Origin: Gemmatimonadales bacterium
GTDB lineage: Bacteria; Gemmatimonadota; Gemmatimonadetes; Gemmatimonadales; GWC2-71-9
Length of the DNA stretch: 64,000 nucleotides
Assembly: GCA_019637315.1 (NCBI GenBank)
Contig: JAHBVU010000012.1
Location: 42,685-106,684 of the forward strand
Direction of reading: 5' to 3'
Shown: piece by piece, positions 25,845 to 39,923 of the stretch
Numbering within the stretch: the stretch's first letter is position 1
Layout: the number at the start of each line of letters is the position of its first letter
Notes under the pieces: model-generated
Databases searched by the model: none
What the model was told of the DNA's origin: nothing
What the model saw: only the letters and a program-made list of their open reading frames with translations
Made by a program: the position numbers and the translations under genes

Positions 25845-27779
25845 CTAGTTACCCAGGTGAAAGGCAATGACGTAGTCACCGGCGCCGAAAAGATCGCCGC
25901 CGCCGACGGCAATCACCACGAACTGTCTTCCCGAGGTGCTGCGGTACGTCATGGGAGTCGCTCGCCCGCTCGCTGGCAGAGCACCTCTCCAGAGCTCGCG
26001 CCCGGTCTCGGTGTCGACGGCGCGGAGCGAACGGTCGATCGCTGCAGCGATGAAAACTATTCCCCCCGCCGTCACGATCGGTCCGCCGAGATTGGGCGCG
26101 CCGAGCGCCGGATTCGGCGGATCGCCAAGCGCACCGAGCGGAGATTCCCAACGGATCTTCCCGCTCACGAGATCGACCGCCACCAGACTACCAAACGGCG
26201 GTGGGGTGCACGGCAGCCCGGAGGGACCCAGAAACAGCCGGCGCCGCATCAGATACGGGGTTTCACGCATGGCGTTGTACTCATACTCGTGACCCAACAT
26301 CCGGTCGGTCGCCGTCTGAGTCGCACGATCGAAGCCCTCCCGCGGCAGCAGCTGCACAATCGCGGCAATCCGATTGACCGGCACGATCGCCAGCTGGCGA
26401 GTCGGATCGACCGCCACGCCGCCCCAGTGCGCTCCCCCGATATTGGACGGCAGCATCAGGGTGCCGCGGGGACTGGGGGGAGTGAATACACCCTCGTTGC
26501 GCAGTCCTTCGAGGGCTGCTCGACATGCCGAGCGATCGTCGGGCGTTGGGCCCCAGACGTCCTCTGGCTGCAATCGATGCGGACTGAGCGGAGGCGTCAC
26601 TACTGAAAAAGGTTGGGTTGCTGCGGCGATTTCTCCGGGCACATCGCTCGACGGCACCGGTCGCTCCTCGATCGGCATGATCGGCTCGCCCGTCTCTCGG
26701 TCGAGAACGAACAGCATCCCGCTTTTGGTTGCCTGCAGCACCGCATCACGCGATCGACCCGCGTATCGAACCGTCGCGAGCGTCGGTGGAGCGGCATTGT
26801 CGTAATCCCAGAGGTCGTGATGCACCGTCTGAAACGCCCAAACCAGCTGACCGGTGGAAGCTCGCAGCGCGACCACAGAGTTTGCATACCGGTTGTCGCC
26901 CTGGCGAAAGACACCATAGTAGTCTGGCGCCGCGCTTCCGGTGGGGATGAAGACCAGGTCGCGACTCGGGTCGGCCGTGATGATCGACCAGGCGTTGGCA
27001 CCCCCTGTCTTGTGCGCATAGCGCCCGACCCATTGGCCAAAGGCCGGGTCCGCCGAATCTTGGGGAATCGGATCCCAACTCCAGCGCAGTTCGCCGGTCC
27101 GAACGTCGAATCCTCTGACTTCGCCGCTCGCGGGTCGCGGCACCGTGTTGTCGGATATTGATGATCCAACAACCACGATGTCATTAACCACGGTCGGCGG
27201 CGAGGTCATGGAGTAGGCGGCCGGCTCAAACGGTGGAATTCGGAGCCCCAAACGCAAATCGACCCGGCCCGATCGGCCAAAGTCCTGGCACGGCGTCCCG
27301 ACGCGAGCGTCGAGCGCGACAAGATTGCTTTCGGCATTGGCGATGAAGATCCGCCGGCGACAATGGCGTTCAGGCGACATCGACGAATCCACCCACGTCG
27401 CTACACCGCGATTGGCAAAATCACCGTAGCGAACGTCGCGCCGAATCTGAGGGTCGTAAACCCATCGTTCGGCGCCGGTTTCCGCATCGAGAGCAATCAC
27501 TCGCCCCAATGGCGTTCCGAGATAGAGAGTTCCATCAACCATCAGCGGGGTCGCTTCGAACGCCGTGCGCCTGGCCGTTGCGAACTCCGGGCGGGTTTCG
27601 CCGGTGCGATAGACCCAGGCGCGGGTCAGCCGACCGACGTTGGCCCGGTCGATCTGGCCAAGCGGCGAGTATCTCGTCCCACCCGGGTCTCGGCCATAGG
27701 CGGGCCACTCCTCTTCCTGCGCATCCATACTGCCGGCAACCAATAGCAGCGCCACGGCCCCACGAAGCCATGACCACAT
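25845..27779 (-). CDS. Periplasmic PQQ-dependent dehydrogenase (soluble glucose-dehydrogenase-like)
   Basis: A protein of 644 residues with a signal peptide (1-20). It is an eight-bladed quinoprotein propeller related to membrane glucose dehydrogenase but without the five N-terminal membrane helices. Features seen are WPAYGRDPGGTRYSPL, W-docking repeats such as ALDAETGAERWVYDP and AVDTETGRELWRG, SMTSPPTVVNDIVVVGSSISDN, HHDLWDYD for PQQ/Ca2+ binding, and the C-terminal RQFVVIAVGGGD. Such enzymes oxidise sugars or alcohols in the periplasm and feed electrons to the respiratory chain. No PQQ synthesis genes are in the window, so the cofactor may be made elsewhere or taken up. GGGGAGG precedes the ATG. 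Confidence 0.88.
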   Translation of the reverse strand: MWSWLRGAVALLLVAGSMDAQEEEWPAYGRDPGGTRYSPLGQIDRANVGRLTRAWVYRTGETRPEFATARRTAFEATPLMVDGTLYLGTPLGRVIALDAETGAERWVYDPQIRRDVRYGDFANRGVATWVDSSMSPERHCRRRIFIANAESNLVALDARVGTPCQDFGRSGRVDLRLGLRIPPFEPAAYSMTSPPTVVNDIVVVGSSISDNTVPRPASGEVRGFDVRTGELRWSWDPIPQDSADPAFGQWVGRYAHKTGGANAWSIITADPSRDLVFIPTGSAAPDYYGVFRQGDNRYANSVVALRASTGQLVWAFQTVHHDLWDYDNAAPPTLATVRYAGRSRDAVLQATKSGMLFVLDRETGEPIMPIEERPVPSSDVPGEIAAATQPFSVVTPPLSPHRLQPEDVWGPTPDDRSACRAALEGLRNEGVFTPPSPRGTLMLPSNIGGAHWGGVAVDPTRQLAIVPVNRIAAIVQLLPREGFDRATQTATDRMLGHEYEYNAMRETPYLMRRRLFLGPSGLPCTPPPFGSLVAVDLVSGKIRWESPLGALGDPPNPALGAPNLGGPIVTAGGIVFIAAAIDRSLRAVDTETGRELWRGALPASGRATPMTYRSTSGRQFVVIAVGGGDLFGAGDYVIAFHLGN

Positions 27780-27814
27780 GACCCCTCCCCACGACGGTGA
27801 CGCCGAGAAGCTAC

Positions 27815-27848
27815 CACAACAAGACGCCCCCGCACCACGCGGAGGCGT
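27815..27848 (-). terminator. Intrinsic terminator after tRNA-Met
   Basis: ACGCCTCCGC pairs with GCGGGGGCGT (27824-27848, minus strand) through 10 bp with one G-U pair and a 5-base loop. CTTGTTGTG follows. It lies 30 bases after the tRNA 3' end and separates it from the PQQ dehydrogenase gene. Confidence 0.65.
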
Positions 27849-27877
27849 AAGTTGTTATGATACCGTTATTTATCGCA

Positions 27878-27951
27878 TAGCAGGGGCGGGACTCGAACCC
27901 GCGACCCCGGCATTATGAGTGCCGTGCTCTAACCACCTGAGCTACCCTGCC
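27878..27951 (-). tRNA. tRNA-Met (anticodon CAT)
   Basis: The 74-base cloverleaf is complete: acceptor stem GGCAGGG/CCCTGCT closing with a G-U pair, D-arm GCTC...GAGC, anticodon stem-loop CGGCA-CTCATAA-TGCCG with anticodon CAT, and T-arm GCGGG-TTCGAGT-CCCGC. The discriminator base is A and no CCA is encoded. The elongator form is preferred because initiator tRNAs lack the 1-72 pair and have three G-C pairs in the anticodon stem; tRNA-Ile with a lysidine-modified CAT anticodon is the main alternative. It starts 15 bases after the ribokinase stop. Confidence 0.88.
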
Positions 27952-27966
27952 GCAGGGGTGCCAATC

Positions 27967-28929
27967 CTACCCGCCCGTCCCGTTAGGGTCAAGGTTCGGT
28001 CGATGGGCTTCTCGAGGTGACGCCTCACCGAGCAGGGCGTCCACTTCGGTTCGATTGGGCATCGCGACCCCGGCACCCGATCGGCCAACACACAGGGACG
28101 CGGCCGCCGTGGCCGTGAGGATTGCTCGCTCGACAGGCGCGCCTGCGGCAAGGTCGGCCGCCAGCGCGCCCACGAAGCAGTCGCCTGCTCCGGTGGTGTC
28201 GACGACTGCAGTGGCCCGCGCGGCGATCTCGACAGCGCGGTCATCGACGATGACCAGGCTGCCACGCGCACCCAGCGTGACCACAATGATTGCGTCGGCT
28301 CGCCGCCGCAGCTGCCGGGCTGCCGGTTCGACGTCCTCAGCCGCGAGTTCATCCCAACCGGCGAGCGTCGCGAGCTCGGTCTCGTTGACGATGAGCACAT
28401 CCGAGTCGGCAAGCAGCTCCGCCGAGACGGGTCCTGCGGGCGCGGCGTTCAGCACGGTCGTGACACCACTGCGTTTCGCAGCGGCAAACGCAGCGGCCAC
28501 CACAGCCTCCGGCACTTCGAGCTGACCCACGACGACGTCACCCGGACCGCCCAGCTCCTCGAGGACGTCTGCGGCGGCAAGGCGCTGGTTCGCGCCTGGC
28601 ACCACGAGAATCGCGTTGTCACCGCCAGCCTGGACGATCACGACCGCGACGCCAGTTGCGCAGGTCGGGTCGGCCTGAATCCGCGCAGTCTCAACCCCCT
28701 GCGCTCGCAGAAAATTCGTCATCTGCGAGCCGAACTCGTCGGCTCCGACGCTGCCAATCATGCTCGTCGCCGCACCCATCCGCGCCGCCGCGATGGCCTG
28801 GTTGGCACCTTTGCCACCAGGAAGCAGCTGAACCGTCGACCCGATGACTGTCTCGCCGATCCGGGGGAGCCGCGCGGCCGTCGTCACGACATCCATGTTG
28901 ATGCTGCCAACCACGGTCACCCGCCCCAT
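27967..28929 (-). CDS. rbsK: Ribokinase (PfkB family)
   Basis: A protein of 320 residues. ATG 28929 is chosen because GGGGGAG precedes it and MGRVTVVGSINMD is the usual ribokinase start. Family signatures are present: GGKGANQAIAAARMG near residue 41 for sugar binding and DTTGAGDCFVGALA with the catalytic Asp in the anion hole. The Asn-x-x-Glu motif appears as NETELATLAG. It should phosphorylate ribose at C5 with ATP in the cytoplasm; related sugars cannot be excluded. It follows the deiodinase-like gene by 43 bases, and tRNA-Met follows it by 15 bases, so all three are likely on one transcript. Confidence 0.88.
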   Translation of the reverse strand: MGRVTVVGSINMDVVTTAARLPRIGETVIGSTVQLLPGGKGANQAIAAARMGAATSMIGSVGADEFGSQMTNFLRAQGVETARIQADPTCATGVAVVIVQAGGDNAILVVPGANQRLAAADVLEELGGPGDVVVGQLEVPEAVVAAAFAAAKRSGVTTVLNAAPAGPVSAELLADSDVLIVNETELATLAGWDELAAEDVEPAARQLRRRADAIIVVTLGARGSLVIVDDRAVEIAARATAVVDTTGAGDCFVGALAADLAAGAPVERAILTATAAASLCVGRSGAGVAMPNRTEVDALLGEASPREAHRPNLDPNGTGG

Positions 28930-28972
28930 CGGTCGTCTCCCCCATCTGTCCGCAGCATCGATCAGACCGGTT

Positions 28973-29650
28973 CTACTCGACCCAGGCACTGATTTCGTCG
29001 AGACTCTTCCGGTCGAGATCAGGCACCCGTGCGTCCGCCGCTGGATAGCCGACCGGCATGACGAGCATGGCCTTCTCGTGCGGCGGTCGACCGAGCAAAT
29101 CGCCGAGGAAGCCCATCGGATTCGGCGTGTGGGTCAGGGACACCAGCCCCATCTGGTGCACCGCTGCGATAAAGAGACCAGCCGCAATGCCGCAGGACTC
29201 CTGGGTGTAGTAGTAGGTCCGCTTGCTACCGTCGGGGCGATGCCCGTACGCCTGGCGGAAGAGCACCACGACCCAAGGCGCATCGGTCAGATGGGCCTTG
29301 TGCTGATCGGTCCCGAGGGGCGCCAGCGCTTCCAGCCACTCTTCGGGAGCACGCCCGTGATAGAAATCGTACTCCTCCCGCTCGGCGGCCGCTCTGATCG
29401 CAGCCTTGGTGGCCGGATCAGCGACAGCCACAAAGGTCCAAGGCTGCTGGTGCGCTCCGCTTGGTGCGGTGCCGCCGGCGCGGATGGCGGTCTCGATCAG
29501 ATCCCGAGGCACCGGCTCGGTCGAGAAATGTCGCGTCGTCCGCCGTCGGTTCAACTCGGCATAGAACGACTCCCCTGCACTGCGCATCTCCTCGATCGGC
29601 CGCCGGACGAAACTCAGGGGCACGAACGGATACTCCCCACGCTGAAACAT
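28973..29650 (-). CDS. Iodotyrosine-deiodinase-like flavoprotein (nitroreductase fold)
   Basis: A protein of 225 residues of the FMN-dependent nitroreductase superfamily. Several features point to the iodotyrosine deiodinase branch: RRRTTRHFS and TAPSGAHQQPW for FMN binding, YYYTQESCGIAAG, LTHTPNP, and GRPPHEKAMLVMPVGYP followed by VPDLDRKSLDEI. Aligned from memory with human IYD, the three residues that grip the halotyrosine zwitterion are kept as Glu93, Tyr97 and Lys118 at the same spacing. The predicted reaction is reductive removal of iodide or another halide from a halotyrosine. There is no membrane anchor, so it is cytoplasmic. It lies between an S9 peptidase (33 bases) and a ribokinase. 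Confidence 0.82.
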   Translation of the reverse strand: MFQRGEYPFVPLSFVRRPIEEMRSAGESFYAELNRRRTTRHFSTEPVPRDLIETAIRAGGTAPSGAHQQPWTFVAVADPATKAAIRAAAEREEYDFYHGRAPEEWLEALAPLGTDQHKAHLTDAPWVVVLFRQAYGHRPDGSKRTYYYTQESCGIAAGLFIAAVHQMGLVSLTHTPNPMGFLGDLLGRPPHEKAMLVMPVGYPAADARVPDLDRKSLDEISAWVE

Positions 29651-29683
29651 CGGCTCACCTCATCAGGACGGTACTGTCAGGTA

Positions 29684-32074
29684 TCACCGCTTCGGGCCAC
29701 GCAGGTGCCGATCGAAGAACTCGACCGTCCGTTCAACGTAGTCGTGACGGCTGGCTTCGGTCTGGATGGTATGTGGCTCGGTCGGGTAGATCATCACCTC
29801 GAAGCGCTTGCGATCCTCGATCAGCTTCTGAACCAGTCGTGCCGCATCCTGGAACTGAACGTTGTCGTCAACCAGGCCGTGCACGATCAGCAGCGGGTCG
29901 GCGAGGCCTGAGGTGTGATTGATCGGACTGGAAAGCCGGTACGCCGCCGAATCGACGGTCGGCACGCCTAGAATCCGGCTGGTCCATTCGTGCGAGTAGT
30001 GGGCCCAGTCGCTCACGGCCGCGTTGGCAATGCCGGCCGCGAAGGTTCCGGGATGCCGGAATAGCGCCATCAAGGTAAAAAACCCGCCGTACGAGACGCC
30101 GTAGACGCCGATCCGGGCACGGTCGATTCCCAGCCGATCGACGAGATAGTCGATGGTGGGTAAGGCACCGTCGACGTCCTTCTGCCCCATCGAGCGATAG
30201 ATATCGGTTCGGTAGTCACGACCGTATCCCGCGCCACCTCGGTAGTCGAAATCGACGATGGTATAGCCCCGCTCGAGCAGATGGTGAATCAACCCCAGGT
30301 GCAGCCCGTAGCCATAGACGGACCAGCCGTTGTGGCTGAAGTGGCGATATCCGCCGCCGTGAATATGAAAGATCGCGGCGCGCTCCGGATTGGGTGTCGC
30401 AGGCCGATAGAGCGCAGACCAGACCGGGCGCCCATCGGGGTGGGTCACGGCGATCATCTCCGGCCGAATCAGGCGGCGGCGGAAGAACTCGTCCGTCCCA
30501 CTGACTGTGACTCGCCGCTCGGCGGAGGCAGGCGCGGCGTCGCGCAGGAAGAGATCCGGCAACTGGGTCGTCTCGCCGTAGACGACGGCGAGGCGCCGCC
30601 CATCCGGAGCAAGCGCGCCGACATGCCGGCCGGGGCGCTCGGTCAGGCGGGTCAGGTCGCGCCCCGCCGCGGGCAGCAGGTACAGGTGATCGTTGCTGTG
30701 CCCGTCGCGCCCGGCGCCCAGCAGCCAGGTGCTCCGGTCACGAGACAGTTCGGCCGTCCGGACCTCCCACTCGCCGGAGGTCAGCGGGCGCACCTGACCG
30801 CTTCCATCGACAAGGTAGAGATGGCTCCACCCGGACCGCTCCGATGCGAAGACGAACCGTCCGCCGGCGAGCCACTCGAGCAGGGCCGGACCGCCGTAGT
30901 TCGATTGGATGGCCGGCCCACCGAGCCACGCCGGGTCGTGGTCGTGGATCAGGACCCGCGTCCGCCCGCTCGCAGGATCAACCTCCGCCATCCAGAGATC
31001 ATGCCAGTCGGCCGACGAGAACTGGACCACGGCGCGGTCGCCTTCCAGGCTCCAGTAGGGACCGGTCGGCATGGTACGGCGGTCACCGGCCTCCTGAAGG
31101 TCGACCCAGCGGATCTGGACACTGTCCGCAGCAACCGACGGATCGATTGCCACGATACCGAAGCGCAGTCGATCCCGTGGCTCACCAACCTTGGCCCGTG
31201 CCGTGAGCGCCTCCGCGTGCCCGGAGTGCGCCAGATAGTCCATGTATCGAGTGACCGGGCGCGGCGACGCCAGCGTCCGGGCTACAAAGGTGACGTAGCG
31301 CCGATCGGGCGAGAGCGTCAGTTGCTCCAGGACCGTGCCGGGCGGGGCTGGAATGGCCTGCGGAGCCCCGGGCTGGACGCGAGCCCGGGCGGCAGCAACG
31401 CTGCGTCGCTCGACGCTGTCGCGCACCCGCTCGAACAGGTCGCGCTGTTGCTCGATCAGCCACCTGGCCGCCGGATCCTTCGCGGCGTCGGGCAGGTGTT
31501 TCCGGGTGACCTGTTGAAGCTGGCTCGTCTGCAGGTCGTACGTATAGAGGTCGTCGCCGTAGACGAACTGAAGCCAGAGCCCGTCGGCGCTGACGGTCGG
31601 CCGGCCGACCCGTCCCGAAAGCGAGAGCAAACGGCGAATTCCGTCATTCGGCCGCCCGGCGTGGTACATGAACACTGACCCGCCGTCCTGCCAGACGGCA
31701 ACTCGGCCGTCGCGGCTCCAGCTGGGCGATCGATCCGGAATGATCTCATCGGCACCGACTTCGCGCGCCGTCAGACCATCCCGACCGACCCGGAACCAGG
31801 GATCTTGTTCCGGGTACTGTCCTGGCGCGGGCTGCCGATGCCAGCGGAAGTAGACACCGGAGCCGTCGACGGCCCAGCGGGCGTCGCGGACCTCGAGGCC
31901 GAGCCAGCGATCGTCGCGTCCGGCATCTTCGAGCGAAAACGGTATAGCCTGCTCCGCCTGCTGGCCCCTCAGGGACGACTGATAGAGCGGAGTGCGATCC
32001 TGGGCATCGAGCGGCGTTAGACCGGCGACCACGCCAAAGAGCGCCGACACGAGGAGACGGTCGAGAGGCATCAC
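29684..32074 (-). CDS. S9 family prolyl oligopeptidase (DPP IV-like)
   Basis: A protein of 796 residues with a signal peptide (1-24). The N-terminal beta-propeller (about 40-530) carries repeats such as SPSWSRDGRVAVW, TVSADGLWLQF and LSPDRRYVTFVA. The C-terminal alpha/beta hydrolase has the triad Ser661 in GVSYGG, Asp736 in HGLVDDNVQFQ and His768 in EPHTI, plus the oxyanion tyrosine segment DFDYRGGAGYG. The DDNVQF pattern is that of dipeptidyl peptidase IV-like enzymes, which remove dipeptides after Pro or Ala from peptide N-termini. It probably acts in the periplasm. It leads the likely unit S9 peptidase, deiodinase-like protein, ribokinase, tRNA-Met. Confidence 0.9.
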   Translation of the reverse strand: MMPLDRLLVSALFGVVAGLTPLDAQDRTPLYQSSLRGQQAEQAIPFSLEDAGRDDRWLGLEVRDARWAVDGSGVYFRWHRQPAPGQYPEQDPWFRVGRDGLTAREVGADEIIPDRSPSWSRDGRVAVWQDGGSVFMYHAGRPNDGIRRLLSLSGRVGRPTVSADGLWLQFVYGDDLYTYDLQTSQLQQVTRKHLPDAAKDPAARWLIEQQRDLFERVRDSVERRSVAAARARVQPGAPQAIPAPPGTVLEQLTLSPDRRYVTFVARTLASPRPVTRYMDYLAHSGHAEALTARAKVGEPRDRLRFGIVAIDPSVAADSVQIRWVDLQEAGDRRTMPTGPYWSLEGDRAVVQFSSADWHDLWMAEVDPASGRTRVLIHDHDPAWLGGPAIQSNYGGPALLEWLAGGRFVFASERSGWSHLYLVDGSGQVRPLTSGEWEVRTAELSRDRSTWLLGAGRDGHSNDHLYLLPAAGRDLTRLTERPGRHVGALAPDGRRLAVVYGETTQLPDLFLRDAAPASAERRVTVSGTDEFFRRRLIRPEMIAVTHPDGRPVWSALYRPATPNPERAAIFHIHGGGYRHFSHNGWSVYGYGLHLGLIHHLLERGYTIVDFDYRGGAGYGRDYRTDIYRSMGQKDVDGALPTIDYLVDRLGIDRARIGVYGVSYGGFFTLMALFRHPGTFAAGIANAAVSDWAHYSHEWTSRILGVPTVDSAAYRLSSPINHTSGLADPLLIVHGLVDDNVQFQDAARLVQKLIEDRKRFEVMIYPTEPHTIQTEASRHDYVERTVEFFDRHLRGPKR

Positions 32075-32105
32075 GCTTCCCTCTTCTATCAGATCGAAAC
32101 GGGTG

Positions 32106-32130
32106 GGCCGCGCGCACCTGACGCGCGGCC
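32106..32130 (-). terminator. GC hairpin after heme A synthase gene
   Basis: GGCCGCGCG (32106-32114) pairs perfectly with CGCGCGGCC (32122-32130) around a 7-base loop, 11 bases after the ctaA stop. The following CACCCGTTTC is only weakly U-rich, so termination may be partial. Confidence 0.45.
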
Positions 32131-32141
32131 GTCGGCACCAG

Positions 32142-33179
32142 CTAAGGTACTGTACTTCCCCTCAAACGATGGACCGCAAGCACGCCGGCCGTCAGCGCTG
32201 CCACACCGATGAGCTGGTGGAGCGCACCGAGCGCCACCGGGACGACCAGCAGTAAGGTCGCAATGCCGATCAGCACTTGGAGCACGACCACACCGCCGAG
32301 ATGTCGAACCGCTCTGACCCCATCGACCGTCAACGTGCTGCCGCCCGCCCGCCATGCGAGCACCAGGGCAAACGCCCCGGTACCAAGCGCCAGGATCCGG
32401 TGATGAAACTGCGCCGCGATGGGGTTCTCGAAGGCATTGACCCACCAGGGCGACATCAGACTGTATCCGAGCGGAACGAATGTCGTGCCCATCAACGGGA
32501 ACGTGTTGTACATGAATCCAGCCCGCAACCCGGCGACAAAGGCCCCGGACATGACGGTAACGCCAATCAGAACTGTCACCGCCAGCACAGCGATGCGCCA
32601 GCCTCGGCTGGCCGGCGGATCAGCCCGCCGCGGCCGCAGGTCGGCCCAGGTCCAGAGTGCAACGAGCAAGATGGCAAGGGCAAGGCCGAGATGCGCAGCC
32701 AAACGGTAGGCACTGACTTCGGTTCGCCCCACCAGACCGCTCTGGACCATGTACCATCCAAGGACGCCCTGCCCCAGCGTCAGGATCGGCAACAGGGCCA
32801 GACGAAGCCGCAGATGCCGCGGCATCATGCCACGAAGCAGATAGACGACATAGGGAATGGCAAAGACGAGCCCGACGCCGCGCGCCACGATCCGGTGCAG
32901 CCACTCCCACCAGTAGATAAACTTGAAGCCGGCGAGCGTAATGCCCTGGTGGGTGCTCTGCGCCTGCGGAATGGCCTGGAATGCGGCGAAGGCGTCAGCC
33001 CAGCCTTGTTCGGTCAGCGGCGGGAAGATGCCTGAGACCGGTTTCCACTCGGTAATGGAGAGCCCGCTCTCGGTCAGGCGGGTAATGCCCCCCACGACGA
33101 TCGCCAGATACACGGCGACGATACACCAGAAGAGCCAACGCCGAAGGGCAAGGTCAGAGGGAGTTGTCGAAGCGTCCAT
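32142..33179 (-). CDS. ctaA: Heme A synthase (CtaA/COX15, type without the N-terminal Cys pair)
   Basis: An integral membrane protein of 345 residues with about eight transmembrane helices. Motifs of the COX15-like branch are clear: GGITRLTESGLSITEWKPVSG after the first helix, YWWEWLHRIVARGVG, AAHLGLA, FHHRILALGTG and LHQLIG, giving the four conserved heme-ligand histidines. It oxidises the C8 methyl group of heme O to the formyl group of heme A for aa3-type cytochrome oxidases. No ctaB or oxidase subunit gene is in the window. It follows an MHYT-domain hybrid kinase by 58 bases in the same direction. Confidence 0.9.
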   Translation of the reverse strand: MDASTTPSDLALRRWLFWCIVAVYLAIVVGGITRLTESGLSITEWKPVSGIFPPLTEQGWADAFAAFQAIPQAQSTHQGITLAGFKFIYWWEWLHRIVARGVGLVFAIPYVVYLLRGMMPRHLRLRLALLPILTLGQGVLGWYMVQSGLVGRTEVSAYRLAAHLGLALAILLVALWTWADLRPRRADPPASRGWRIAVLAVTVLIGVTVMSGAFVAGLRAGFMYNTFPLMGTTFVPLGYSLMSPWWVNAFENPIAAQFHHRILALGTGAFALVLAWRAGGSTLTVDGVRAVRHLGGVVVLQVLIGIATLLLVVPVALGALHQLIGVAALTAGVLAVHRLRGSTVP

Positions 33180-33237
33180 TCCCCAAATCTGTCGAGGACT
33201 CGCCCCCGATCCAATGCTCTGGTGGCATTGACGTTCT

Positions 33238-36306
<3,069 letters not shown>

Positions 36307-36613
36307 GGGGTCCGCCTGATCGGGGCAACCGGCGAGCCGTAGCGGGACAGCGGCGGGCGGAAACCACCGGATGGCTCACAGGCGACCATCGACGCAAGGT
36401 GCAGAGCCAGCGGCCAGCCGGGAGGATGTAACCAGGGACGGGACACTGCGAACCGTAGGGGCATTGGGACTTCCCCCAGTGGAAGAGAGGCGGTGCAACA
36501 ATCAGCAGTCAGGCTACCCGCTGACGGGCACAGGACCACACCCTTTCCGCAATCTATGCGAACGAATACGGCGGCGCCAAGCACCGGGATCGAAGCCGGA
36601 GCTTGTCGCTACT
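36307..36613. other. 307-base intergenic region
   Basis: This lies between the ftsB stop and the GTG of the MHYT kinase and must hold the kinase promoter. A short CGCTA/TAGCG hairpin overlaps the end of ftsB, without a U-run. I see no tRNA, repeat or convincing riboswitch; a partial cobalamin-like core was examined and rejected. Confidence 0.5.
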
Positions 36614-38977
<2,364 letters not shown>

Positions 38978-38981
<4 letters not shown>

Positions 38982-39922
38982 CGAAAATGGTCGAAGCCAT
39001 CGAGACGGACGGGACGGCCTGCGAGTCGCAAGGAAACGCCAGACCCCGCCATCACGCGACCGATACGCGTCAAGGGAAGATGGTCCGGAAGACCGCCAGC
39101 CGCATCGAATCCCAGCGGCAACGTGACGAGCAACTCGTAGTCCTCCCCACCAACCGCTGCGAAGAGCTGGGGTACCTCGCCGCACAGCCCCGCGATCTCA
39201 CCCAAGGACGGATCGACCGGCAACCCGTCGAGATCGACCTCCAGCGCAACGCCGCTGGCGGCCGCCAGGTGGCCGAGATCGCCGGCCAGACCATCGCTGA
39301 GATCAAGCATCGCGCTGGCGCCATGCGCGGCCAGCCACTGCCCTGCGGCAATTCGCGGCTCCGGCCGGGCAAACCGACTCCGGTGCGTCGGCGCAGGCTC
39401 GCGCTCACGGCGCCATGCCTCGAAGGCACCGCGAGCGCCGCCGAGAGCGCCGGTGACCCAGATGCCGTCTCCGACCTGAGCGCCGGAGCGACGGACCGGA
39501 TGGTCAGACCTGCCAAGCACCGTCACCGTAACGGCCAGCTGGGCACCGCGACTCAGGTCGCCGCCCACGACTTGCGCACCTGCCAGATGCGCGGCCCCTC
39601 CCGATCCCTGCATCAGCGCGACCAGCAGGTCGGATGCATCGGTCTCTGGCAGTACAACGGCGACGAGAACCGCCTCCGCCGAGGCTCCCACCGCCGCGAG
39701 ATCGGACAGCGCCGCCGCGGTCGCCCGCCAACCGATCTCTTCCGGATCGAGCCAGGCGCGCCGGAAGTGGACCTCGTCAACGCTGACGTCGGTGCTGACG
39801 CACCACCCACCGGGCAGAAACGCGCAGTCATCGCCGAGATGCCGGCCGTCGTCGCCCAAGGCCGCGGCAATGGCCCGCACCCGATCGAACTCGCCGCCGC
39901 CGCCCAGGGGAGTCCCCGTCAC
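38978..39922 (-). CDS. thiL: Thiamine-monophosphate kinase
   Basis: A protein of 314 residues starting with GTG one base after the stop of the NAD(P)HX repair gene. It belongs to the AIR synthase-type fold: GDDCAFLPGG supplies the Mg/ATP ligands, VSTDVSVDEVHF and RATAAALSDLAAVGA form the conserved core, and MLDLSDGLAGDLGHLA marks the C-terminal half. It phosphorylates thiamine monophosphate to the active diphosphate. ATGA overlap with plsC indicates coupled translation. No other thiamine genes are present here. Confidence 0.92.
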
Positions 39923-39923
39923 C

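Noticed and set aside
27878..27951. Reading the CAT tRNA as tRNA-fMet
   Set aside because: The 1-72 positions pair (G-U) and the anticodon stem lacks the three consecutive G-C pairs of initiators, so an elongator (or lysidine Ile) tRNA is more likely.
36310..36370. Cobalamin-riboswitch-like core (GCTGTCCCGC with GGTG and TCC before it and CAGG-GACC after it) upstream of the MHYT kinase, minus strand
   Set aside because: The GGGAA element is not near GGTG, the ACTGT part reads TACGG, and the end of the element would run into the GTG start. The matches are short and expected in GC-rich DNA. A covariance-model search would settle it.
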